Assembly (NCBI GenBank): GCA_902168185.1
Contig: CABHOV010000041.1
Coordinates: 310,001 to 374,000 of the forward strand
Origin: an uncultured Bacteroides sp.
GTDB lineage: Bacteria; Bacteroidota; Bacteroidia; Cytophagales; Cyclobacteriaceae
DNA length: 64,000 bases
Direction: 5' to 3'
Part shown: positions 26,781 through 35,730 of the stretch, in pieces
Position numbering within the stretch: the stretch's first letter is position 1
Layout: each line of letters begins with the position of its first letter
Position numbers and translations under genes: made by a program
Notes under the pieces: model-generated
What the model was told of the DNA's origin: nothing
Seen by the model: only the letters and a program-made list of their open reading frames with translations
The model's database searches: none

Positions 26781-28733
26781 TTATGGTGTTGGTGCTTTTT
26801 CAACACGCAATGAATTGATCCACGAGGCAATCTTCAGTGCTTCTGTTTTAGGAACCTGCGGCATTGGAGCCATGGGTGTTTCATGTTCCGGCCAGTTCTT
26901 AGGTTCAGGATTATAGATCAGCTGTACAATTCTTTCATTACTGTATTTACGCTTTGCTATATCTGCAAAGGCAGGACCCACCTGGCGCTTGTTTGTCTGG
27001 TGGCAAGCCGTACAGGTATTTTTTACCAGTAATGGTTCTATCTCTGCATAGGTTGGTGCCTTCTTGCTGGTAGTGGTTGCTGCTGTTTTGGCGGGAGTTG
27101 TTTTTGCCGGGGCTGCCACAGATTTTTTCGTGCTCAGTTCACTGGCTGGTAATTTTGCTCCTTCCGGGATGTTGTTCAATGTATAGTATGCCGTTGCATG
27201 TAGTACAGGCAGGTTGCTATCTTTAGAACGTATACCCGGTACGTTGATTTCATGCAGATAGTATTGACGCAGGTTATCGATTACAACCCTTACTTTCAAA
27301 CCGTCTTCGGAAACCTTCACGCCTTTGATGTTAAGCTTCTCATCGTTGATGGTAGGACTTCCATATACCGCGTGGTATTTATAGATGAAGCTTCTGCCCA
27401 TATAGGATGAAAGATCCTCCGCTTTACTCTTATCGACTGGCAACGTGAATTCAATTTCAAATCCATCCGGCATAGCACGTACGGTTTTCATTTCCATCGG
27501 TACATTGCCCGTCCAGACCACCCGTTGTAAACCAGATGAAGTTGTACCAGCAGATCCCCAGCCGCGGTTTGTTTCACCAGCATATAAGGAGCCATCATGT
27601 CCCCAATTCATACGCAACACACCAGACTGAAAGCCAGAACGAAAATCAAAAGCTACACCTTGAAACTCGCCCTTTACTTTTTCCATTACCACACGCATCA
27701 CTTTGCTTTGGCCCTGATCACCAACAAAAATCTGTCCTGCAAACGGGCCAAATTTACCTGCGGTCTCATCACGAATGATTTCTGAATTTGATATACCTAA
27801 TATACCATGTGGCAGCCATACTGAAGGCAAACGTGTTTCAGGGAATTCCTGTTTTATCTGGTATAGTAACTTAGGATTTTTTTCGTCTGCTACATTTTCA
27901 GGTTTAACATACTGTCCGTTTTTCTTTTCTCTGCGCGGATCAACTTTTGCGTACAGCTGCTCCGTTGTAAGCTTAACCGGAGAGTTCGGTTGGTTCGTCC
28001 AGCGTAAGCCTGCCGGGTGTCCGGTAAAGCTTCCCTTCGTTACATGAAATATACCACCTGACCCCATCCAGTCACCTTGATTATCATCGTAGAAAAGTTC
28101 TCCATCAATCATACCTAATCCGCAAGGCGAGCGCATGCCGGTAGCCCATGGTTCTAATGTCCCATCTGCATGAATCTTCATAGTCCATCCACGCCAAGGT
28201 CTGCGGCTTTCACCGCGCCACCACTCTTCATCACCAAAAGCCACGTTGCCGGTTACAAAGAAACTCCCGTCCGGAGCGATCTTCGGTCCAAATGAATATT
28301 CATGATAATGTCCGGATATAGGCCATGCATATATAGTCTCATACACATCAGCTTTGCCATCACCATTCGTATCAACAAGCTTGGTAAGCTCACCGCGTTG
28401 TGCTGCATATAGCGCCTGGTCTTTATAGGCTAATCCCAAAGGCTCATGTAAACCCGATGCGAACAAGGTATAGGTTGGCGTTCCTCCATTCAGCATCGCA
28501 GCGTTTTCAATAATCCATACATCACCTCTGCGGGTGCTCAATGCAATTCGTCCGTCCGGTAATGTTGCCACACCGCCTACTTCAAGTAATACTCCTTCGG
28601 GAGTAGGAATCGTAATGATCTTATAGTAATCATCTTCCGTTGGAAGCTTGCTTTGTGCTTCCACAGCCTGTGCGCTTACAAGTATAGCCGCAGCAGTAAA
28701 AAATTTCGATATCAAGTTCTTCATGTCGATCAT
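26781..28733 (-). CDS. Secreted sorbosone/glucose-dehydrogenase-like propeller fused to cytochrome c
   Basis: A 650-residue exported protein. Signal peptide about 1-26 (a second in-frame ATG at 28724 would shorten it by 3). Residues about 35-520 are a beta-propeller of the PQQ-glucose/sorbosone-dehydrogenase type (GGVATLPDGRIALSTRRGDVW, ASGLHEPLGLAY, DTNGDGKADVYETI, GMRSPCGLGM). A Thr/Ala/Pro/Lys linker (about 540-565) leads to a class I cytochrome c domain with heme motif CTACH near residue 580 and a candidate axial Met in MAPMPQVP. It should oxidise a substrate in the periplasm and pass electrons to the fused heme. It follows the DUF1080 gene by 10 bases, which points to sugar or glycoside oxidation. 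Confidence 0.88.
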   Translation of the reverse strand: MIDMKNLISKFFTAAAILVSAQAVEAQSKLPTEDDYYKIITIPTPEGVLLEVGGVATLPDGRIALSTRRGDVWIIENAAMLNGGTPTYTLFASGLHEPLGLAYKDQALYAAQRGELTKLVDTNGDGKADVYETIYAWPISGHYHEYSFGPKIAPDGSFFVTGNVAFGDEEWWRGESRRPWRGWTMKIHADGTLEPWATGMRSPCGLGMIDGELFYDDNQGDWMGSGGIFHVTKGSFTGHPAGLRWTNQPNSPVKLTTEQLYAKVDPRREKKNGQYVKPENVADEKNPKLLYQIKQEFPETRLPSVWLPHGILGISNSEIIRDETAGKFGPFAGQIFVGDQGQSKVMRVVMEKVKGEFQGVAFDFRSGFQSGVLRMNWGHDGSLYAGETNRGWGSAGTTSSGLQRVVWTGNVPMEMKTVRAMPDGFEIEFTLPVDKSKAEDLSSYMGRSFIYKYHAVYGSPTINDEKLNIKGVKVSEDGLKVRVVIDNLRQYYLHEINVPGIRSKDSNLPVLHATAYYTLNNIPEGAKLPASELSTKKSVAAPAKTTPAKTAATTTSKKAPTYAEIEPLLVKNTCTACHQTNKRQVGPAFADIAKRKYSNERIVQLIYNPEPKNWPEHETPMAPMPQVPKTEALKIASWINSLRVEKAPTP

Positions 28734-28743
28734 TCTTTATCAA

Positions 28744-30663
28744 TTACCAGATGATTGAGTATTTAACACTGCTTCCGTCTACTGCTACGATCAGTTCTTT
28801 CTTTCCGTTTACATCACGTATAGTTGCAGCTGATGACGTCTTAATATAGTATTGCTTGTCATCAATAGCGTATGAGCCATTTGGATTCATGGTAATGCTT
28901 GAACCTTCTGCGAGTTTATAGTATAAACCTGTTTTCGTGCCGCGGTTTTTAATGGTCACTTCATGTGTAATACTTCGTGCCTGATCTTCCGGGTATACTT
29001 TGTCTTCTACTTCCAAACCTTGATAGGTATATTTGAAGACAGGTCTCGCAGTATTTTCTTCTATAGTATATCCTTTCGAACGGAACTCGCCTTCTTTACC
29101 CGTAGCCGGGAAGGCTTCATTTGCATTGGCCAGGAAAGCGAGTGGCTGATTGATATATAGGTACTGCACGGCACCCAGCGGACGGAAAGAACCATCTCCG
29201 CGATCATGCCACATGGGTGTAGCGTTTACAAAATCACCTCGCCATACACAGGCCAGATTGCCTGCAGCCAGATCATATACATAGTTGATTCTTGCAGGGT
29301 CACCTACACCTATAGTATGCGTAAGACGTTGACGTTCGTCTCCTTTGAAGTCAATGAACGCGCGCAGTAATCTTGGCTCAGCACCAGCGTGGATCAGGAT
29401 CGGAGAAGTAGGTTCATCATCCGGAGGGAAAGAACCATATGCATTCAAGACCACTGGGTACGAGCTTGCTGTTTGTGCTGTGAATCCGAGACGTGGTGGC
29501 ATCCATGACGCAGTTTTGAAGTTGGCAATCTCAAAGGGATATGTGCCCGCCTTCAATGCTATAGTACCTCTGTTTCTTCCGCCACCATCAGGACGTTGCT
29601 CATCGATCAGACGCTGATTGTTTATAGAGAAGGTTATACCTCCGGTATAGCTCAGATCAAAAAAGTAAGTCTCATCTTCGGGCACCGTAACTTTTCCGGT
29701 ATATATAATGCCGTACATATTCTCATCATCCAATACCTCCGCTGTTAACTCGGGCGATGTTCCGCTCTTTACCGGTTTTAATGTCGCGAAGTCATCGACT
29801 TCACCGAAGGTTCCTTTGAATGCTTTGTAGGAAACTTCCGTTACAGACACTTTGGAATCTTTCATGAGTTTATAGCGAACGTTACGAAATGCTACAGGAC
29901 CATGGTCGCCTTGTATCATGAGTGGGCCAGTAGGCTTCTCGTTGTTTTCAACAGGTCCGCCCGTTGGCAATGGTACTTCTACGTTGTCGTGAATTTTTAC
30001 ACCATTCAATTCGACAGATACAAAGCGAGCGTTGCTAATTTTATTTCCATTGGCATCGAACTTCGGTGCACGGAAAGATATACTCATCTTTTGCCAGAGG
30101 CCGGGTGCTTTCGCAGGATTGCTCAAAGGCGCTTTGCCCATATATATCTTGGACGGTTCGCTTTCCCAGTTTCTGTAAATACCACCGATGTCGGAGAAAG
30201 AGGGATTCTTTACACCCCAGCTGTCGAGCAGCTGAACTTCATAGCGGCCTTGTAAATAGACACCGGAGTTAGACCCCTTTGGTAACATTACTTCGAGTTC
30301 CATTTCAATGTCACCATGTTCGAACGCAGAAATAAGATTATCTTTTTTCGATTCATCATTCATGTTTAGCAACACACCTTTACCCGCGGTAAAAGTTACT
30401 GCCTGAGGAGCTTTTGAAGTTGACTCTTCTTTTGATTTCTTTTTTTTCTTTCCGGTTTCAGCGACTGCTTTTTCGGGTTCGTGGTGAATATCAATGGTTG
30501 GGTCTATGGTGACATCACCAACAATCTGCCAGTTGCCAGCCTGCTGTTTAAAAGCAGACATGTCTTGCAAAGGCAAAGCTTTCATTGGAGTATCCTGGGC
30601 GTATGCTCCCGTAATACCGGTCATGGCTATTAAGACCATGAGTACTTTTTTATGCATGTGCAT
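28744..30663 (-). CDS. Secreted DUF1080 (3-keto-glycoside hydrolase-like) protein with PA14-like domain
   Basis: A 639-residue exported protein (signal about 1-22, ending GAYAQ). Residues about 30-270 are a DUF1080 concanavalin-like domain, interrupted near residue 70 by a Lys-rich loop; the hallmark is GSNSGVYLQGRYEVQLLDSW followed by the Gly-rich DIGGIYRNW. Some DUF1080 proteins hydrolyse 3-keto-disaccharides. Residues about 290-400 look PA14-like (GIIYTGKVTVPEDETYFFDLSYTGGITFSINNQRLID). The last 230 residues are of unknown type (DPARINYVYDLAAGNLACVWRGDF) and are often paired with propeller/cytochrome proteins in this phylum. First gene of the two-gene operon. Confidence 0.82.
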   Translation of the reverse strand: MHMHKKVLMVLIAMTGITGAYAQDTPMKALPLQDMSAFKQQAGNWQIVGDVTIDPTIDIHHEPEKAVAETGKKKKKSKEESTSKAPQAVTFTAGKGVLLNMNDESKKDNLISAFEHGDIEMELEVMLPKGSNSGVYLQGRYEVQLLDSWGVKNPSFSDIGGIYRNWESEPSKIYMGKAPLSNPAKAPGLWQKMSISFRAPKFDANGNKISNARFVSVELNGVKIHDNVEVPLPTGGPVENNEKPTGPLMIQGDHGPVAFRNVRYKLMKDSKVSVTEVSYKAFKGTFGEVDDFATLKPVKSGTSPELTAEVLDDENMYGIIYTGKVTVPEDETYFFDLSYTGGITFSINNQRLIDEQRPDGGGRNRGTIALKAGTYPFEIANFKTASWMPPRLGFTAQTASSYPVVLNAYGSFPPDDEPTSPILIHAGAEPRLLRAFIDFKGDERQRLTHTIGVGDPARINYVYDLAAGNLACVWRGDFVNATPMWHDRGDGSFRPLGAVQYLYINQPLAFLANANEAFPATGKEGEFRSKGYTIEENTARPVFKYTYQGLEVEDKVYPEDQARSITHEVTIKNRGTKTGLYYKLAEGSSITMNPNGSYAIDDKQYYIKTSSAATIRDVNGKKELIVAVDGSSVKYSIIW

Positions 30664-30882
30664 TTGGGTTATAATTAATTAAGAAGGGTTCGAATATCTG
30701 AGGATTCATTGGTTTTCACAAAGTTCTTTACAAGAAGAACAAAGGGTTATTGTTGATTGGTATTTTTCAGGTTAAGAAGACACACAGGAAGTGGCGTACC
30801 CTTGACATACCCCTAAAGTTTTTAATATTTTTATTTTCAATCGTGGCTTTCGTGTATTTTTTTCAATCTGCCAAAGTAGCTT
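30664..30882. other. Divergent AT-rich spacer
   Basis: About 220 bases between the divergent DUF1080 and M20 genes. No coding frame or hairpin stands out. It must carry both promoters; only the M20-side element is recognisable. Confidence 0.5.
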
Positions 30883-30890
30883 TACTTTTG
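30883..30890 (+). promoter_or_regulatory. -7 element upstream of the M20 gene
   Basis: TACTTTTG matches TAnnTTTG and lies 17 bases before the ATG at 30908, giving a very short leader. The -33 position is only T-rich, with no exact TTG. Confidence 0.4.
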
Positions 30891-30907
30891 AATCTTAATT
30901 AAGCCGT

Positions 30908-32098
30908 ATGAGTCTTTTAGATAAAATAAAATCTCTTTCGCAAGGATATAGTGAACAGGTAGTAGAGTATCGCAGATACTTGCATGCGAATCCTGAACTA
31001 TCGTATCATGAATTTAATACGGTGAAGTATGTAGACGCAACCCTTCGTTCGTTTGGAGTTGATAAGATTGAAAGTCTTGCCACTACCGGTTTGGTTGCTG
31101 AAGTGAAAGGTAAGAACCCATCGAAGAAAACAATCGCGCTTCGTGCCGATATGGATGCTCTGCCCATTGTAGAAGCGAATAACGTTCCCTATAAATCAAA
31201 GAATGAAGGAGTGATGCATGCATGCGGCCATGATGTACATACTTCATCATTATTGGGTACAGCAAAAATTCTGAATGAAATAAAAGATCAGTTCGAAGGT
31301 ACTGTCCGGTTTTTATTTCAGCCGGGCGAAGAAAAAAACCCGGGAGGTGCTTCCTATATGATTCGTGATGGTGCACTTAAAAATCCACAGCCTGCTGGTA
31401 TAATTGGTCAACATGTTTTTCCACTACTACCAGCAGGGAAAATTGGCTTTCGTGAAGGGATGTATATGGCGAGTGCCGATGAAATATACCTGAAGGTAAT
31501 TGGTAAAGGTGGCCATGGTGCAGCACCTGATCTTGCTATAGATCCCATCGTAATCGCATCGCACATTATCATTGCCTTGCAGCAGATCATCAGCCGTAAC
31601 GCAAGCCCGAAGCAACCAACGGTGCTTACCTTTGGAAACATCATTGGTAAAGGAGCCACGAACATTATACCAGATGAAGTAAATATTGCCGGTACATTTC
31701 GCGCGATGAATGAAGTATGGCGTGAATCAGGTTTGGAGAAAATAAAGAAGATGGCAGAGAGCATTGCTGAAGGAATGGGCGGACGTTGTGAAGTAGATAT
31801 TTCCCGTGGTTATCCATACCTGGAAAATAATCCGGAGCTTACGCGAAGATTAAAGCTGGCTGCAGAAGAATATGTAGGCAAGGAAAATGTATATGATATA
31901 GATATAACATTAGGAGCCGAAGACTTTGCTTACTACTCTCAAATAATACCAGCGTCATTTTATCGTTTGGGTACCAGCAACGTTGAGAAGGGTATTAAGT
32001 CGTATGTACATACCCCAACGTTTGATATTGATGAGGATGCCTTGAAAATCGGTCCGGGACTGATGGCCTGGATGGCAGTGAAGGAGCTTGAGGGGTAG
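30908..32098 (+). CDS. M20-family amidohydrolase (IAA-amino acid/hippurate hydrolase-like)
   Basis: A 396-residue metal-dependent amidohydrolase that cleaves N-acyl amino acids or similar amides. Metal-binding and catalytic motifs: RADMDALPI, MHACGHDVHTSSLLG, and FLFQPGEEKNPGGASYMI, then the dimerisation-domain GKGGHGAAPDLAIDPI, and C-terminal LGAEDFAYYSQI. The N-terminus (KIKSLSQGYSEQVVEYRRYLHANPELSYHEFNT) is also standard. No signal peptide, so cytoplasmic. The natural substrate is not evident. It is followed by a small membrane-protein gene. Confidence 0.94.
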   Translation: MSLLDKIKSLSQGYSEQVVEYRRYLHANPELSYHEFNTVKYVDATLRSFGVDKIESLATTGLVAEVKGKNPSKKTIALRADMDALPIVEANNVPYKSKNEGVMHACGHDVHTSSLLGTAKILNEIKDQFEGTVRFLFQPGEEKNPGGASYMIRDGALKNPQPAGIIGQHVFPLLPAGKIGFREGMYMASADEIYLKVIGKGGHGAAPDLAIDPIVIASHIIIALQQIISRNASPKQPTVLTFGNIIGKGATNIIPDEVNIAGTFRAMNEVWRESGLEKIKKMAESIAEGMGGRCEVDISRGYPYLENNPELTRRLKLAAEEYVGKENVYDIDITLGAEDFAYYSQIIPASFYRLGTSNVEKGIKSYVHTPTFDIDEDALKIGPGLMAWMAVKELEG

Positions 32099-32135
32099 AT
32101 TGTAATTTAAATTTCAAACTACGTACTTCGTGTTT

Positions 32136-32354
32136 ATGGAATTACTGACCCCTGGAATAGGACTTATTCTCTGGCTTATAGTGTCTCTGTTAAACCTGGT
32201 ACTGTTTGTTATCGCTGTAGTCCTCCTTGTGAAACAAAGAATACCTGCTGTTGACAAGTTGTTGTGGTTTGCAATTATACTTTGTATACCTATTATTGGC
32301 AGTGGAATATATTTGGTGAGCGGTTACTCGTCAGCAAAACGTGAGCGATCTTAG
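32136..32354 (+). CDS. Small PLDc_N-type membrane protein
   Basis: A 72-residue protein with two membrane helices (about 8-31 and 42-61), the second carrying WFAIILCIPIIGSGIYLVSG, close to the phospholipase-D N-terminal (PLDc_N) motif in which W-x-x-x-x-x-x-x-P-x-x-G-x-x-x-Y is conserved. The ATG at 32136 is preferred to a GTG at 32130. Such proteins are membrane anchors, sometimes found without the phospholipase domain. It follows the M20 gene by 37 bases. Confidence 0.72.
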   Translation: MELLTPGIGLILWLIVSLLNLVLFVIAVVLLVKQRIPAVDKLLWFAIILCIPIIGSGIYLVSGYSSAKRERS

Positions 32355-32445
32355 TATTCGATCTGTATATTAAAACTATGTTAAGAATATTAATGAACTA
32401 TACTTCTTCCATAACCTGACTTATCTTTACGTTCACTGCAATCCT

Positions 32446-34056
32446 TTGGAAACCACACCACTCACTGATCCCAATAAAAAAATCTGGAGCAATCTCCGGA
32501 TCGTCCTCTATATTTTAGGTGCTTTAATACTTTTTCTTTTTGCACTCGACCTGCTGACATCATCGCTTCAGCACCTTGGAGGCAATGTTGCTGAAACCAT
32601 TTTGTTGGCAACATCAAATCCATTTGCCGGCTTGTTCATCGGTTTACTCATCACAGCTATGCTGCAAAGCAGTTCCACTACTACATCGCTCGTGGTTGCA
32701 TTTGTTGCTTCAGGCGCAATTACGTTGGAGAGTGCTATCCCGATCATTATGGGAGCGAACGTTGGTACAACCATCACAAGCATGATTGTATCCCTGGGTT
32801 TTATCAGTCGTAAAAAAGAATTTAGGAGAGCTGTATCAGCGGGATCGTATCACGTATTCTTCAATATTCTTACCGTTGTTGTTTTGTTTCCGCTCGAGTA
32901 TTACTATGGTTTTCTATCAAGTATATCATCGCATATAGCAGGGTATTTCTTTACACCCTCTGCGCTTGTTGTGGAAAAAGAAATTTCACATTCATGGTCT
33001 GGATTCTGGCCGGTTACAGATTTTCTGCAAGACATCATTCCAAGTTCATTTATACTTACTATTCTGGCACTGGCGCTGTTATTCAGTTCCATTCTTATTT
33101 TCCGCAGGCTTATTTCAAATTTGCTGAAAGCAAAATCTCCGGAAGTATTCAGTCGTTTCTTTTTTAAGAATCAGATCAAGTCTTTTTCATGGGGCTTGCT
33201 TACAACGGCAGCCATTCGCTCCAGCACGATTACTACTTCTGTGGTGGTGCCAATCGTTGGTAAAAAAATCGCCAGCCTCAAACAGGCAGCACCTTTTATT
33301 ATGGGCGCAAATGTAGGCACGACCATTACAGCATTTATAGCAGCAACCTTAAACGCCAATACGAGTAGTACCATAAGTATAGCGATTGCGCATTTTCTTT
33401 TTAACATCATTGGTGTACTTCTTTTCTTTCCTATACCTGTACTTCGAAAATTGCCAATGGAACTTGCCAATGGTTTGGGTAAATTAACATTGAAGTATCG
33501 CCTTGTCGGATTTCTTTTTCTGCTGCTTACATTTTTCTTTATTCCGTTCTCGCTGATTTACTTTAACCAGGATTCCATTCAGACATATCATCTCACATAT
33601 GAAAAGAATGAAGCGAATGATCCATCATCATACTATAGAATTGTAGCACGCATCAACAAGCGTAAGCAGAGCGGTGAATGGTCGCAATACCAGGGCAAAG
33701 AGTCTGTTACGGGTGAAGAACCATCGTTGATTTATCCTGTATCGGTAAAGAATACAACCTTGTTTGTTGGAGATAAAATGTTTCTGCTCGACAGGCCGGG
33801 CTTTTGTTGGGATGGTACTGATGACCAAGGTCAATACAACGCTTGTATTGACCGGATTGTAAAACGGTTGGACCTTTCATCCTATACATTTGATTCGGTA
33901 TATGTATGCAGCGTGAAGTATCAAAAATCTTCCGATTCAACTATACATCGCTATTTCATCAGTGCACCTCTTAAACTGATGCTGCAACACGAAGTAATTC
34001 AGCATGACAGCGTTACTGTAACCCGCGAAAAACTGGTGGATTTTGAACATCAGTAG
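32446..34056 (+). CDS. Na/Pi cotransporter-family protein with extra C-terminal domain (TTG start)
   Basis: A 536-residue PNaS-family transporter. Two inverted-topology repeats are visible: MLQSSSTTTSLVVAF with GANVGTTITSMIV in the first half, and IRSSTITTSVVVPIVG with GANVGTTITAFIA in the second; the family's first repeat has QSSS intact, while in the second the Gln is replaced by Arg (RSST). After the last helix (about residue 370) comes a 150-residue soluble tail (NQDSIQTYHLTYEKNEANDP to the C-terminus) instead of the PhoU-like domain of many NptA/YjbB proteins. No in-frame ATG occurs between the upstream stop and TTG 32446, so TTG is the likely start. Likely takes up phosphate or another anion with Na+. 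Confidence 0.88.
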   Translation: METTPLTDPNKKIWSNLRIVLYILGALILFLFALDLLTSSLQHLGGNVAETILLATSNPFAGLFIGLLITAMLQSSSTTTSLVVAFVASGAITLESAIPIIMGANVGTTITSMIVSLGFISRKKEFRRAVSAGSYHVFFNILTVVVLFPLEYYYGFLSSISSHIAGYFFTPSALVVEKEISHSWSGFWPVTDFLQDIIPSSFILTILALALLFSSILIFRRLISNLLKAKSPEVFSRFFFKNQIKSFSWGLLTTAAIRSSTITTSVVVPIVGKKIASLKQAAPFIMGANVGTTITAFIAATLNANTSSTISIAIAHFLFNIIGVLLFFPIPVLRKLPMELANGLGKLTLKYRLVGFLFLLLTFFFIPFSLIYFNQDSIQTYHLTYEKNEANDPSSYYRIVARINKRKQSGEWSQYQGKESVTGEEPSLIYPVSVKNTTLFVGDKMFLLDRPGFCWDGTDDQGQYNACIDRIVKRLDLSSYTFDSVYVCSVKYQKSSDSTIHRYFISAPLKLMLQHEVIQHDSVTVTREKLVDFEHQ

Positions 34057-34119
34057 CATCTGAAAAAGTCCGATCTTCTGTCTATATTGCATGAACTCAT
34101 TTTATACGCTAAAAGGAAC

Positions 34120-34476
34120 ATGATTAAGGAATCTGTGTTAAAGTTTTTAAAGCTCGATAGTTTGGTTCAGAATCTCACAGGCTATGTGGAGACCAAAGTT
34201 GAGTTGATGAAGCTGGAGATAAAGGAAGATTTAGCGAAGGGATTGTCGCGGGTTGCAGTGTTTATAGTACTCGCATTTACCTTTGTACTGTTTATCGTTT
34301 TCTTCAGCGTAGCGGTCGCATTCAAATTAGCAGAATCGATGGGCACCTTTGGAGGTTTCGCGGTGGTTGCCGGATTTTATTTATTGTTGGCAATCATTAC
34401 GTTTTTATCGCGCGAAAACATCTTCAATAGATTAGAAAAAGAGCTTGGTGAATTAATGACAAAAAAGAAAAAGTAA
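34120..34476 (+). CDS. Holin-X (DUF1469) family small membrane protein
   Basis: A 118-residue protein from the ATG at 34120, which has a good AAGGA upstream (an upstream in-frame TTG at 34087 has none). An N-terminal amphipathic region (KFLKLDSLVQNLTGYVETKVELMKLEIKEDLAKG) leads into two membrane helices (VAVFIVLAFTFVLFIVFF and FGGFAVVAGFYLLLAIITFL), and a Lys-rich tail. This is the phage-holin superfamily-6/Holin-X layout; the name does not imply lysis. It begins a three-gene set with gaps of 4 and 3 bases. Confidence 0.82.
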   Translation: MIKESVLKFLKLDSLVQNLTGYVETKVELMKLEIKEDLAKGLSRVAVFIVLAFTFVLFIVFFSVAVAFKLAESMGTFGGFAVVAGFYLLLAIITFLSRENIFNRLEKELGELMTKKKK

Positions 34477-34480
34477 CATT

Positions 34481-34894
34481 ATGGAATTGCTTGAGACCAA
34501 CGATATGAAAAGTGAGTTGCTGAAAAAGTCAGCAAGACATCGTGAGGAACTTGAAGAGGAAGTAAAGCTTATCTCGGAGCGTACCGGAAAAGTATTAACC
34601 AACGCATTAATTATAGGAGGATCATTGGCAGCAACCTATTTCCTGGTTCGTCAGTTATCCGGAGGTTCAAAGTCAAAGAAATCCAAACGAAGAAAAGTAA
34701 AAATAGTAAAGGCAGTGGCAGCACCGGAGCATGTTGTGGAAACAGAACTTGTTGCTGAACCTTCAACACCGGGTATAGTATCGCATATAGGTACTGTACT
34801 GGCTGGACAAGCCATGACTATATTACTCAATATAGCGAAGGAAAAACTCGGTGAATACCTGAGTGCGAAAGAAGAGGCGAAGACAGAAAAATAG
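34481..34894 (+). CDS. Hypothetical membrane-associated protein
   Basis: A 137-residue protein: a charged N-terminal coil (ELLETNDMKSELLKKSARHREELEEEVKLISERTGK), one membrane helix (VLTNALIIGGSLAATYFLVRQL), a Ser/Lys-rich basic linker (SKSKKSKRRKVKIVK), and a second, less hydrophobic helix near the C-terminus (IGTVLAGQAMTILLNIAKEKLG). Gene order (Holin-X, this protein, then GGGPS) suggests a small envelope-associated complex. The protein has no recognised function. Confidence 0.75.
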   Translation: MELLETNDMKSELLKKSARHREELEEEVKLISERTGKVLTNALIIGGSLAATYFLVRQLSGGSKSKKSKRRKVKIVKAVAAPEHVVETELVAEPSTPGIVSHIGTVLAGQAMTILLNIAKEKLGEYLSAKEEAKTEK

Positions 34895-34897
34895 TTC

Positions 34898-35659
34898 ATG
34901 AATATTATTCAATCACTGCGCGCGCGAAGGGAAGCTGGGAAGAAATCAATTGCTATCCTGATCGATCCGGATAAGGTTGAAGAACCTTTACACCTTAACC
35001 AGTTGATCAATCTGGCCAGTGAGAACTGTGTTGATTTTTTCTTTGTAGGCGGAAGCCTTGTTACTACTATAAATCTTTCTGAGGTAGTTAAGCAGATCAA
35101 GCAGAACGTTACAATTCCGGTTATACTTTTCCCGGGGAATTCGATGCAGATCGATTCCTCTGCAGATGCTATTTTATTTCTGTCGTTGATCTCCGGAAGG
35201 AACCCTGAGTTGTTGATTGGACAGCATGTTATAGCAGCGCCTGTTATTCGTAATACAAAGCTCGAGGTGATCCCTACAGGGTATATGTTGATTAACTCGG
35301 GGCGAACTACTTCTGTCGCCTATATCAGCAATACAATGCCTATACCCGATGATAAGTATTCGCTTGCGGCCTGTACGGCAATGGCAGGTGAAATGCTTGG
35401 GCTACAAGCAATATATATTGACGCTGGCAGCGGAGCCGAAAAAGAAATCAGTGCGCGCATGATTGCTTCTGTTCGAAAGGCTATTAATGTGCCGCTCATT
35501 GTTGGTGGAGGAATCAACACCAGTCAGAAAGCGTTCAAAGCATTGGAAGCGGGAGCTGATATGATTGTAATTGGTAATGCATTGGAGAAAGAACCTGAGT
35601 TGCTCATTGAAATTGCCGATAAGGTATATGAGTGGAACCAAAGCGCAGCAGGTCAATAA
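34898..35659 (+). CDS. Geranylgeranylglyceryl/heptaprenylglyceryl phosphate synthase
   Basis: A 253-residue TIM-barrel prenyltransferase that joins sn-glycerol-1-phosphate to a polyprenyl diphosphate through an ether bond, in PcrB/GGGPS fashion. Motifs: IAILIDPDKVEEP (residues about 18-30), FFVGGSLVTT, VILFPGNSMQID, GYMLINSGRTTSVAYIS, YIDAGSGAEK and VIVGGGINTSQKA-like GGGINT, GADMIVIGNALEK. The last motifs bind the phosphate group. Bacteroidota enzymes of this class have been reported to make geranylgeranylglyceryl phosphate; what lipid this species makes is unknown. A terminator follows the stop. Confidence 0.93.
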   Translation: MNIIQSLRARREAGKKSIAILIDPDKVEEPLHLNQLINLASENCVDFFFVGGSLVTTINLSEVVKQIKQNVTIPVILFPGNSMQIDSSADAILFLSLISGRNPELLIGQHVIAAPVIRNTKLEVIPTGYMLINSGRTTSVAYISNTMPIPDDKYSLAACTAMAGEMLGLQAIYIDAGSGAEKEISARMIASVRKAINVPLIVGGGINTSQKAFKALEAGADMIVIGNALEKEPELLIEIADKVYEWNQSAAGQ

Positions 35660-35674
35660 AGTCAATCTATAAAA

Positions 35675-35700
35675 AAGGTGCTCCGTTCGTGAAGCACCTT
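35675..35700. terminator. Terminator between ggpS-like gene and htpG
   Basis: AAGGTGCT (35675-35682) pairs with AGCACCTT (35693-35700). The A-run before the stem gives TTTTTT on the minus strand, so it best serves htpG, and also marks the end of the convergent plus-strand operon. Confidence 0.8.
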
Positions 35701-35730
35701 CCTTAAAGTATATATATAAATTATTATTCG

